Shown here: piece by piece, positions 44,545 through 54,540 of the stretch | Layout of the letters: each line of letters begins with the position of its first letter | Position numbering within the stretch: the first letter of the stretch is position 1 | Assembly (NCBI GenBank): GCA_035578175.1 | Contig: JAQMRL010000006.1 | Span: 23,285,506 to 23,349,505 of the forward strand | Origin: Catonia carolina | Taxonomy: Eukaryota; Arthropoda; Insecta; Hemiptera; Achilidae | Reading direction: 5' to 3' | DNA: 64,000 nucleotides | Translations under genes and position numbers: made by a program | The notes under the pieces: generated by a model | The model's input: only the letters and a program-made list of their open reading frames with translations | What the model was told of the DNA's origin: nothing | Database searches by the model: none

Positions 44545-44800
44545 ATTTATCCCCGATCATAATGCTGGCTTTAGATTTGAGCATTCGACGGCTCATTAAC
44601 TTCAGAAAGTAGTTGGTTATGTAGCTGCCGCCTTGGAAAATAAACAAAACGCTTGTTCATTGGTTTTTAATAAGTCAAGCTTTTGATATTGTATGTTACT
44701 TGGACTTCTATGTATTTCTCGTTTCTGCTGTAAATTGTTTTTTTATATCGATTTTTTAAGGTATCTGTTGTAACGTAACAAATTTATGGGACATCTGGAA
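44545..44800 (+). pseudogene. Jockey-like reverse transcriptase relic
   Basis: The plus strand reads IPDHNAGFRFEHSTAH, a stop, then LQKVVGYVAAALENKQNAC and, after a shift, a decayed FLDxSQAFDxV segment. This is the RT block around QFGFRxxHSTxHQL..FLDxxxAFD. It is short and dead. Confidence 0.65.
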
Positions 44801-44869
44801 TTGTTTATTTTTTGAGTCTATTAAAACAATAAACATCTCCAGCTGATTATTATTTAAAAATTATTTAAA

Positions 44870-45285
44870 ATTATTTCACATTGACAAAATTATTTTAAAA
44901 AAAAACGTTATTTATTCTAGTTGCTAGGCGACTAGAGAAGAATAAGATGGATTTTGTACAAAATTATTTCAGTGAGGGACAATATGGCGAACCGTATAGG
45001 AGGTCCCTCATTCAGTCACAATTTTTAAAAGTTTACAATAAACGGGATGTTTACCACTTTTATTATCTTGTTAATTATTTTAAAGTAAAGTTCTTTTACA
45101 AATTTGGCATCTTTTGTGTGGCAATAAATAAGTATACCACAAATTTAGCGAATCCCTCGTGGGGAATATTTAATTTTGTCACACTGTAAAATCTTTCCAG
45201 CCTGACTGCTTCCCTATTTGCGCAGAAGTATCCCAAGATTTATTTTAGCTTCCTTACTGTTTTATATTTTCATCTTGGATATACT
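44870..45285. other. Interval with one 80-codon ORF of unknown nature
   Basis: An open frame at 44947-45189 (MDFVQNYFSEGQYGEPYRRS..) follows an AT-rich stretch. The second half is Phe/Tyr-rich and AT-driven. I do not recognise it and doubt it is a gene. Confidence 0.3.
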
Positions 45286-45294
45286 ATAAATTCC

Positions 45295-45472
45295 CATCCG
45301 TGGCCGTGATGTAATGATCAGCACAATCGGCTTCTACGCCGGGATCCCAGGTTCGCTTCCCGTAAGGTCTGGGGATTTTTCATCACTCATCTTCATCTTT
45401 CATCACTCATCCTTCTCATCGTCTGCATTAGCAGTAGCTGCAAAACAGTCTGACGTCAAACCAAAAAACAAA
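45295..45472 (+). mobile_element. tRNA-derived SINE-E copy, full length
   Basis: The head CCGTGGCCGTGATGTAATGA and B box GGTTCGCTTCCC are followed by repeated TTTCATCACTCAT and the tail CGTCTGCATTAGCAGTAGCT, ACAGTCTGACGTCAAACC. Confidence 0.78.
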
Positions 45473-45794
45473 ACAAAAAACAAATTCCTACTGCATTGCT
45501 TCTTTAGTTTATGGTACTGCAGCTTTTTCATCTCCTGATAACCTTGTTCACGATTCAAAAGATATTTAATACATCATCTTGGCGTTCTTTAAGTACGGTT
45601 TAGAAAATGGCGTACAAAAAGCGTTATTCACAAAATTTAAGTCAGATTGGATAGCCCAATCTTCATTAAAATATTCCCTAATTTTTATGAAGATGAGGTC
45701 ACAACCTCTTGTGTTTACCAAATGCCCATTTGACTCTGCATTTGAAAGAAACAGAATATTTTTTATAGTGCTACTTAATTACTTAAGTAGCACT

Positions 45795-45797
45795 TAC

Positions 45798-45832
<35 letters not shown>

Positions 45833-45918
45833 TACTGGAATATACTTATTATTATTATTTACTGGAATATACTTATTATTACTTACTATTATTATTATTA
45901 TTATTATTATTACTTAGT
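45795..45918. repeat. (TTA)n microsatellite with a duplicated spacer
   Basis: TTA units are interrupted twice by TTTACTGGAATATAC. They generate a Leu/Ile-rich spurious frame at 45579-45917. Confidence 0.9.
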
Positions 45919-45919
45919 A

Positions 45920-46275
45920 GATTCTTTTAAGAATCACATTTTCCAGTAATTTACTGGAAATTTTGTAGAATTTTACACAGATCTTTTTTTATCGGTCAAC
46001 AAATTAAAATTTTGTAAAATAATGTACGGTTATTTTACTATTCTTCTAGGCTTCTCTTTTGATTTGATACTTTTTTAGCTCTTATTTGTTCAAGGGAACT
46101 GTACATTATTGTAAACCACCCAATTTTCTCGTTGCTTTTGAGCTGTATTTCTGACGTGAATTAGGCATGAATTTGAAATTCCCAGTGAAGTTTGTTCACG
46201 ATTGGCTGTCGGCTGGTCACCACACAAAGTCGCTTGCCCAACCGGTGTTACTTAACAATTAATAAAGACTATCTA
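45920..46275. other. Gene-free interval
   Basis: No recognised coding sequence or repeat was found. Confidence 0.4.
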
Positions 46276-46279
46276 CCAG

Positions 46280-46321
46280 CTGATTGGGCTGGCCCGAAGG
46301 CCCGAAGGCCAGCCCAATCAG
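46280..46321. repeat. Perfect hairpin, 15-bp GC-rich stem
   Basis: Arms CTGATTGGGCTGGCC (46280-46294) and GGCCAGCCCAATCAG (46307-46321) are perfectly complementary around a 12-nt loop. The centre is also an 8-mer tandem repeat (GGCCCGAA twice). It is strikingly GC-rich against AT-rich surroundings. Confidence 0.9.
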
Positions 46322-46329
46322 TTTGATAC

Positions 46330-47530
46330 TGAATTCAAATCAATAAAATATGGTATTTCAGACCGTAGTGTTGCACCGACGACTGACTAAGTACGGTTAA
46401 GTATGGCTGACAGATTAAGTAGTTAAATAAATATACAATATATTTTCTAAAATGTCTCCATTTTTAACTGAATATAGTCTGGCTTTCGTAGTTACATAAT
46501 TTTACAATGTGGGAGTTGTACAGTTTTTCTCTTTTCTTTTAATAACAATAATATTGTATAATAATAAGTTATTCTGTTACGTAGTGGAGTGCAATGCAGA
46601 TGAACTTATTTTATGTAAATTTAAAGTTAACATTGAATGACTTAAATTTATGGCAATTTAATACTTATATACAAATACTACCGTAATATTTGTAAATGAT
46701 TACATTAAAAAAAACCAACGTGACTCGCATTTTCTGTTACAAAAGTAATTTGCATAAATATTTTTACCGCCTAATAATAACACCTACTCTTTACAAGTTC
46801 ATAAAAATTTACATATGCTCTTTACACTTTTATGTATTCATACATTTTATACACATCAGAAAGTAATAAATTTTCAGATTATTTTTTAAATGGTTTATAC
46901 AAAATCATAAAATATATTATGCTCGGCTTGTTGCCGATCAACTATTTGAAGGATGATTAAACATTAAAAGCTATTGACAGTACGTTGTCAAAAATGCTGT
47001 ACTGTATTTAATTAGGTACGATAGAATTATTTAGAAAATATGATTGGCTTACAATCAACCAATCGAATATCTTTACCAATCACATATCGGTAGGAGTGGT
47101 TTAAAAATAAATATGCCTCGTTTCTGCTGTAAAGAATCTTGAGGAATATTTAAATCGGAAAATTATTCACTTTTATCGTTTTTCACTTACAAAAATTAAA
47201 ATTAAATTTCAATAAAAAATAAAATAACGCATGAGTAATCACTATTTTGATATGTTCACCGTTAATGTCATAACCTACTTTTAAAAATCGGCCCTGATTG
47301 TCATCAGATACGAAACGGATTAGGCTTCCCGGCCTTTTCCAACATCAAACTTTACTTATCTTCCGATGTCTTCTAATACCACGTTGTCTTATTGATTTTT
47401 TGTAAGTAAACACTTATTCTAGTGTTTGATCGTCTGATATCCATAATAAATTACTTTTCCACTAGTCTGTATTTCAGAATGGTTGATATCATCCTTTGCA
47501 TATCAAGTTCATACCTAACATCTTAATTTT
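46330..47530. other. Gene-free interval in the proposed long intron
   Basis: AT-rich, no recognised gene. Confidence 0.45.
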
Positions 47531-47576
47531 TTTTACGATTCAGTAATGAACACTTTGCTAAAAGTGTAAATTAACA

Positions 47577-47910
47577 ACAAAATTTTAATTTACAAATCAA
47601 CTCTTAAACCGATTTGGATGTATGGAATCCAACTATGGGCTCAGCAAGCCATTCCAACATTGAAATCCTGCAAAGGTTTCAATCGAAATTACTCAGGAAT
47701 CACAAAATCACCTTGGTACATAATAAACAATATAATTACTCAGAGATTTACACAATCCCACAGTTCAAGAAGAAATTAACACATACAAAATATCAAAGAA
47801 GACTCGAATTACACGCGAATCACCTCCCATCTCACTGTTAGACAATTCAAACCACACTCGCCGACTAAAACGATGGAATTATTTTGAAACGTCAAGACCA
47901 CACATAAAGT
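47577..47910 (+). pseudogene. Jockey-like ORF2 C-terminal relic (lineage 2)
   Basis: NKILIYKSTLKPIWMYGIQL, then in the next frame WGSASHSNIEILQRFQSKLL, then after a shift NAPWYI-like text, and finally NHTRRLKRWNYFETSRPHIK before a stop. PIWxYGIxLWG..S....I..FQSK.LR is the Jockey C-terminal signature. The last segment matches the fragment at 9490-10612. Several frameshifts are present. Confidence 0.75.
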
Positions 47911-48224
47911 AAATCCACTTAGTTCACCCATTTGGGGGTTTTCTTCGATCATGACATAACAAAGAAAACTAACTCAACTACTCATTATTCTGTTTAGGAA
48001 TAAATTGTAGATTTTTCTGCAATTTTATTAAAAAAAGTCTAAAAAATCTCTTCTCAGCAGTCTCTATTCTTGACACGATTGCTCCAATCAGGGGTTCTAA
48101 GACTCTAAACATACATCGAAACAGGCGCAACCAAGGTGTGATAAAAATTTTAAAAAACTTACCTTACCACTTTACCGTTTTACTCAAAGTTTGTATATTA
48201 TATGCTTTGAAACTTTTTCAATTT

Positions 48225-48520
48225 AATTTCTGCATAAAGGAGCTAACTGTGTCCTTGTATAGTAAATTTCACGAACGACTAGATGTCCATCCAAACTAAC
48301 TAGCCCGTAATCTAGCTACAAGGAACTTCCCACCTGCACGACGCCTAAAGCGAAAATGGAGTAGAGACCTCTTGGTCTAAATAACGGACAATACCCAAAC
48401 GGAGAATGTACCACTGGGTACCTCTTCTCCTTAAAGCGAAACTCCCCACCACCATTTAAATACCATATACGGAAATTGTGCAGCTTAATGTACCGTAATA
48501 AAAATTCAAGACAAAAAAAC
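48225..48520 (+). pseudogene. Jockey-like 3' end relic (lineage 1)
   Basis: The frame about 48265-48380 reads KFHERLDVHPN, a stop, then LARNLATRNFPPARRLKRKW and SRDLLV-stop. It is close to the C-terminus of the complete element (RRNLPHRRLRRKWSRDLLI). A ~130-nt 3' UTR with AATAAA (about 48497) and a short A-run (about 48513-48519) follow. Confidence 0.75.
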
Positions 48521-48524
48521 ATTT

Positions 48525-49770
48525 CTGCACCACGTCATTGCCATAAGAATATCGACCCCTAAAATTAATTAGGCTTCATAGTTGTTACAGACTATACTTG
48601 TTGCAAGTCAAGATAGGAGAAATAAGTTATTCTTCAAATTTAATCGTCCATTCCAGAAATCTTAATCTAAATTAAATAGCAGATATGTGGGCCAACTATC
48701 CTCAACCATCTAATAATATTTACCAGTAAATTAGCTAATGTAATTTTTTTTAAACTTCACTGAAAAGTTATTACATTTAAAACAATAATCATCCAATTGT
48801 GAACAACAGCCTAGCATTTAGTAAACGGTTAACTTATTGTAGTTATAGGTGTAAAACTTCAGCACTTAACATTGAAAGCGGAAGTAAGAAATATTTCAGA
48901 CAAAACTCTAAACAAAACAAAATTTATATATTTAGTTTTCAATAATCATCCAAGAAAATAGACTCACCAAAAATTCTCATCTCTAATATTTTTCCAAAAT
49001 TTCTGATATAAAATTGAATTCTGATTCACTATATTAAAAAATTGACTTACATCAAAAAATTAGAATATGTAGTTTTAATAAATTGCAAAATATTTTAAAA
49101 TTATGAATTTATTACTTTGTCTTCATGCTTTAAGATGAGATTAATGATATTTCTAAGACAAAATTTGAAAGAATTTGCATTAATTTTTAAAAGCGTTGCA
49201 TTTTAATTTGGATGGTGACCAAAATAAAATAATTTTATAACTTATTAAAAAATAAATAAGTAAATAAATTGGTCAAATGAGTTAGTTTAAACTGTATTAA
49301 ATTAAGAAAATAGAAAAGAACTAATGTAATTTTAATTTACAACGGAATTTGGGATGAAGTTCCTTTTTATACAATTCTAATTGGGCGAGGAGTACAGTTA
49401 CATAAATCAAGCGGTCGTCGTGTGGCATAGCGTTCTCTGAGGCAGGTTATATTTTACGTAAATGAATATTTTCATCCATGCTCAAACTCTTCTTCCAACA
49501 TCTTACCCTTCCCTCCATTAAAAATCGTCTTTTCCTTCTCATTCTAGGTTTCTCCTTTCTTTCATACATATATTTTCTTTCTCCTTTATTTATTTGCCAT
49601 CTCTTAACAAATGATTCAGTTACTTAATAGTAAAATTAAGTCAACACATCCTGGCTACTTTACCAATTTAAAAATTGGTGTTGATGAATTCATTTATATC
49701 TATTAATTATTTCTATCTCGTAAGAATATTAATAAATAAATGAAATAAAAATGATAAACGTGATTTAATT
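48525..49770. other. Gene-free interval in the proposed long intron
   Basis: AT-rich, no recognised gene. Confidence 0.45.
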
Positions 49771-49775
49771 GTGTT

Positions 49776-49850
49776 GTTTCGGTCATCAGCCGAAATGCTG
49801 ATTTGAACCTCTAGAGGCTTTACAAATGAAACATGAGGTAGTTTACAATT
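49776..49850 (-). mobile_element. SINE-B copy 9, 3'-end fragment
   Basis: The reverse-oriented 3' end TTGTTTCGGTCATCAGCCGA, AACCTCTAGAGGCTTTAC is cut short by the adjacent HINE segment. Confidence 0.65.
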
Positions 49851-49859
49851 GATCGATAT

Positions 49860-50679
49860 AAATGTGCGCGTGTGTGCGAGTGTGAACAGAATATCTCAAA
49901 AATGGAACATCATACGAACTTGAAACTTAAGTTAGATACTACTACCGGATCCAACACTAACATTTTCATCAAAATCGGTCAACCGGAAGTAGTAATTTAT
50001 TCGTGTCATTTTTCACTTTTTTGCGATTTTCTCAAAAACGGCTCCTACGATATTTTGTAAAATCGCCTCGTTTACGACTTTTTAATGCTCTACAAAAGAA
50101 TAGGGTAGGTGCCATGTCTGCTGAAATTCTTGGAAAGGCTGTTTTCTCGTAAAAAAATTGTTTTTAAGACCGCGGCTTTAATATGCATTTAAGCGCAAAA
50201 ATGTATATTATAAAAGTTGTAAAATACGTATTTAAAATGCAACAACTTTTATTTCAAACATTTTTTTTTGTATAACGCTTAGTTTAGCGGTAATTAGCCT
50301 AGCAATTTTCTGTTTTCTTACACAAAAATATGTAAAAAAAATCTATTTTTTAAAGGTTTCAGCCTTAGTAGCTCTATGCATTTTACGACAAAAGTGTAAC
50401 AATCAAATTTATAGTAAATTAAAAGATCTAGCCTACACTTTTATTTAAAGCATTTTTTCTCTACAGAGCCTAGTTTAGCGTAAAAGAGTGATTTTCCGTA
50501 TTTTTAATCCAAACTGAGGTTGATTTTCATTTTGCATCATTCACTCATGATTAAAATAAGGTTATGTTTTTTGTGGTTAGTTTTTTGTTTATTTCTAATG
50601 TTTTATTACTAATGTTAGGTTATATTGCTAATTATTTGCATTGGCAAGAGAAAGTCGTGTGAGTATTTCAACCCAGATT
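49860..50679 (+). mobile_element. HINE-like element, 5'-truncated
   Basis: It starts in the TG microsatellite (GTGCGCGTGTGTGCGAGTGT) and continues through all family blocks to GGCAAGAGAAAGT (50643-50655) and a decayed hairpin GTGTGAGTATTTCAACCC. Confidence 0.72.
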
Positions 50680-50689
50680 TTTAATTTTA

Positions 50690-51430
50690 GGCATGTCATA
50701 ACTTGTTACGTCAATAAAGTTTTAAACTACGAGTATTTTTTTAGTTGACTGATATCTTGACTCAGCCGTGGAAATGAAATCTCTTATGCCAAAAAGTTTT
50801 GGACTAACCATACAGCGTAATATTGAATATTATATTTAAACTTAAAATAATAATTGTAATGCAAGAGAAATGAGAGAAGTGTTATGCATACGATATACTC
50901 GTAGTAATGTTAAAATTAAAGAGATCATAAATCAAAATATATTTTCTGACAGCCGCGACAAATCTCTTTATCAAAGAACTTAGTAGCCTACTCCTGTACG
51001 TAAATACCTAACTAAAAGAATTATTTAACTTACTGTACTACATTTCTATGCACTAAGTTAAAATAATTTTTTTAAATAAATTAAAATCTCTTTAATTTGA
51101 GTAAGAAGTCATTTGTAACTGACCTAGTCTAATACAAATTAGTTTCTTTATAACTCAACGTAAAATAAACCAATTATACAGTCACTAAAAATACGACGTT
51201 ATTCGTTAGCCTTATTTTTCAGGCAAAAGACTAGCAAGAGAAAATATATTTAGCCAACTGACTACTGACCCGCATCTAACATATTTTAAGATTTAAAATG
51301 TTGGGGAACTAAAACAAGTTTTAGATATGAAATTGTTATTTGGGAATCAAATTACGGAAAAAGTTAGAGGCACTAATTTTATTTAAGATATTTTAGTTTT
51401 TAAATTTTTACTTATTTGATAGAAAACCGT
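50690..51430. other. Gene-free interval
   Basis: AT-rich, no recognised gene. Confidence 0.45.
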
Positions 51431-51439
51431 TCCGATAAC

Positions 51440-51598
51440 TGCCTCCGTGGCCCAGTGGTTAGCGTGCTTCGCTGCAAAGCGGAGGTCCCGGGTTCGATCC
51501 CAGCCAGGGTCTGAAAAATTATTACAAGTTCAAGCCCACCGTTCCTTACCCCAACGTAGTCGGTAATAACCAAGATTTTGATGCGACTTAATATAAAC
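51440..51598 (+). mobile_element. tRNA-derived SINE-C copy, well preserved
   Basis: The head GCCTCCGTGGCCCAGTGGTT, B box GGTTCGATCCC (51491-51501) and tail GTAGTCGGTAATAACCAAGA, TTTGATGCGACTT are all present. It is one of the least diverged SINE-C copies. Confidence 0.85.
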
Positions 51599-51704
51599 TG
51601 AAAATTTCTTAAAAATCTTTCGAAGTTCATTGAATTCTATAGGCCTTTTACATTTTAAAATATAAATATGTCATTTGAATGTACCATATTTTTTAATTGT
51701 ATAT

Positions 51705-51965
51705 TTTATTCCACGAAAGTTCCGTGGTTCAAATCCTAGTGAAGACAGTTACTTTTGTAGGGATTTGAATACTAGATAGCGGTTACCGGTGTAGTACTTT
51801 AGTGGTTGGGGTTCAATTAACCATACACTTTCAGGAATGGGTGGCCTTAGTTTATTCAAAAGTACACCTCCTTTACACATTATATAAAATCATTCTCATG
51901 TCATTGGGTCATGGGGTTGCTTATGGTTTTAAATTGAACAGATTGCAACGTAGGGCTACATACAT
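51705..51965 (+). mobile_element. tRNA-derived SINE-D copy
   Basis: B box GGTTCAAATCC (51727-51737), GGGTTCAATTAACCATAC, CATTGGGTCATGGGGTTGCT and AAATTGAACAGATTGCAACG are present. The head upstream of the B box is lost. Confidence 0.75.
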
Positions 51966-52010
51966 AAGGTTTTAAAATAATTATTGAAGTAAGTTAAAAA
52001 AATAATTGTG

Positions 52011-52160
52011 GCCGCCTCCATGACTCAATGCTTAGTGTGCTACGCTGCAAAGCCCCGGTTTTGATTCCCGGCTAGGGTTGGAAAATTATTACACGTTCAA
52101 ACCCACCCAAAGTAGCCGTAAATAACCAAGATATTGATGCGACTTCAAATAGAGTAAAAT
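52011..52160 (+). mobile_element. tRNA-derived SINE-C copy
   Basis: GCCGCCTCCATGACTCAATG, TTAGTGTGCTACGCTGCAAA, a B-box-like GTTTTGATTCCCGG and a tail with TAAATAACCAAGATATTGAT are present. Confidence 0.75.
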
Positions 52161-52169
52161 AAAAAAGTA

Positions 52170-54160
52170 AGTCATGTATAAAATCAAGGGATAGGGTTTG
52201 TAAATTTTTTGGCGGTGTACAAAAACAAATTTAAGGATGCAGCTATCCAAAGTGTTCAGATTAAAACGATACAAAAAACGGTGAAAATTTACATACTCGA
52301 TTTTTTGATAAATTATCCGATTATGAAAATCAGCTTGTAAGCCGCTAGTCAAAGACACTTTCTATACGCATCTTTAAAAAGATTTAAAGATTTTTAAAAA
52401 TCTTATTTAAAACATTAATTTAAATTTTTAAATAAGAAATTGATTTTTCATCATGAATATTCGAAGTAAATAATAAATATGAACCGTTTACTTTCAAAAA
52501 GGAAAAATTCAATAGACTACCCTAAATCAAGTCTTCAAGATTATTTTTTGTATTGCCTTGCAATATTGTTATAAAATTTTGTTGTTTGTTTTTTTATTAA
52601 TATTGTTCCAAATAAAATAAAAGAGAAAAATTTTACAATAATTATTAAATATATCAACAATTTCAGCTGATAAAATTTAGCGTTGGATGACTATGATTGT
52701 TATCAACTCAAATTGAAAACTAAAAGGTAACTTATGTACAACAAACAGGAGCATATTAAAGCTTACTTTTATAATTGTCTGGCCCAATATTTTTTGAAAA
52801 CATTTACTAGATATTTGTAAAATTGGGTCGGTAATACCAGTCAAAGATGTTTAAAAACAGACTCTTTAACGAACGAAGTATTTTTGTATTAGTGTGGCCT
52901 GGAAAACAAGATGACGGTCACAAATGTGACCTTCGCCTGAATCGTCAGTGAATTCCTATCTTTAATTTCCGGAGCTCATTAGTCAAACCGAAAACTATAG
53001 TTCATTAGTCTAAAAACAACTAACTGTTCTTAGATAGACCCTGTATGGAATTAAATAAAACGAACTTGATTAAAAAAAGGAATTTCACTTATGACCTCAG
53101 ATATTCAAAATGCAAAATGCATTATTACGGATTTGCATGTCTTTTGTTTACATAGTAGGCCTACATGTTTTTTATTTTTCCTGTCGATTAAAACCAAAAA
53201 GGGTTTCGGTCAGACAGTTTCAGTTTCGGTCGACCTGTAAAAGAACAATAGATTTTAATTTAGTTAAGAATATACAAGAAAGATGTATCGAGAGAGAGTA
53301 GTGCTAATTCGTATATAAAATGGAAGGGAAATATTTAGTGGAATGAAACAGTTAAATAGTAAAAAAATGGGAAATTTTATTTTCATATGTTGTTACAACT
53401 GTAATATATCATCAATGATAAAAATTGTTATCATGAATATCTAAACAACCATACTGCAACATTAATAAATAAAAATAATAGCTCAAAAGAATCAGATGGA
53501 AATCTTTTGTAGTGGTCAACTACAAAGAAGTATTGTAAACAAACGAATTGTATTTATAATTATATGACATTATAAAAGACAAAAGGATTGTAAATAAAGA
53601 AAAAAAAGTAAAAAGAAAGGAAGTTTAAGGATGTGAGGAAGGAAACAGGCTATTCATGATCTTTGATAAAATTTCCATTCATTAAAAATATACTCCCCTC
53701 CACTATTGTCGAGTTTATTAAAACATATCTCGCTCAAGAGATTTTATATTTTCATAAGAATACTTTCAAACTGTACCAATTTCTCCTGTTCAATTCACAT
53801 TTCCAATCATTTATTTTTATTAATATAGGTAACCATTCGGAAAGTCAAAAAGAAACATTGTCCATGAATGTTAAGGTTATCTTTTCTTGATAAATATCAA
53901 TTATTTTTTATTTTTGTGTTAAGGTTATTATGATGGCATTGAAATGTATTGTTTATAATAAGGCCAAACTAAATTTATGGTTATTTGGGATCACGGTAAA
54001 ATATGAAACTCAGAAACTTTTTTGATAGAAAAAGTTGATTTTTCCAGAACTTGACTGAAAATTATATATGATTTGCTGTTACATACGCCGGTGTGTATTG
54101 TTCACTTACCAACGATGTAGTTACAACAAATGTTAGTTCCTTTCACAAGAACAAGATTTT
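52170..54160. other. Gene-free interval before exon 2
   Basis: AT-rich sequence with short open frames only (up to ~89 codons, low complexity). No recognised gene. No alternative first exon with ATG plus phase-0 donor stood out in the 2 kb before exon 2. Confidence 0.4.
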
Positions 54161-54164
54161 TTTC

Positions 54165-54306
54165 AGTTTATAGTCACATCAGTAGCTCGGTTATTAGAAA
54201 CTACAGTGGGTTTTAACTTTTGAAAATTTCCAGACCCTGGTCGGGAATCGAAACCGGGACCTCCGCGTTGAAGACTAGCACGCTACTACTACGCTACGGA
54301 GGCGCC
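54165..54306 (-). mobile_element. tRNA-derived SINE-C copy
   Basis: On the minus strand it has GCCTCCGTAGCGTAGTAGTA, GCGTGCTAGTC, B box GGTTTCGATTCCCG and tail TAATAACCGAGCTACTGATG. It lies ~240 bp upstream of cuticle exon 2. Confidence 0.8.
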
Positions 54307-54540
54307 CAAAAATTTTAATACTGCTTTTGATCTAACATTATTTTTTGGTACACTTTTAAAAGTGTCATTCAGTCTATTATTTCTCCAAATACACCCCAGT
54401 ATTTATATCACACATTATTTTATTTTTTTCATTTTTAGCATTTCTTGTCGTAGCTATTAAACCCCAACTTCACTTAATTAGTTTTTACGCAGAAGATGTA
54501 GCCTATAAAATATTTAATGTATATTTTTATTTATTTTCAG

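Noticed and set aside
45579..45917. 112-aa ORF with Leu/Ile-rich end resembling membrane segments
   Set aside because: The hydrophobic half is the (TTA)n/(ATT)n microsatellite; no conserved domain upstream.
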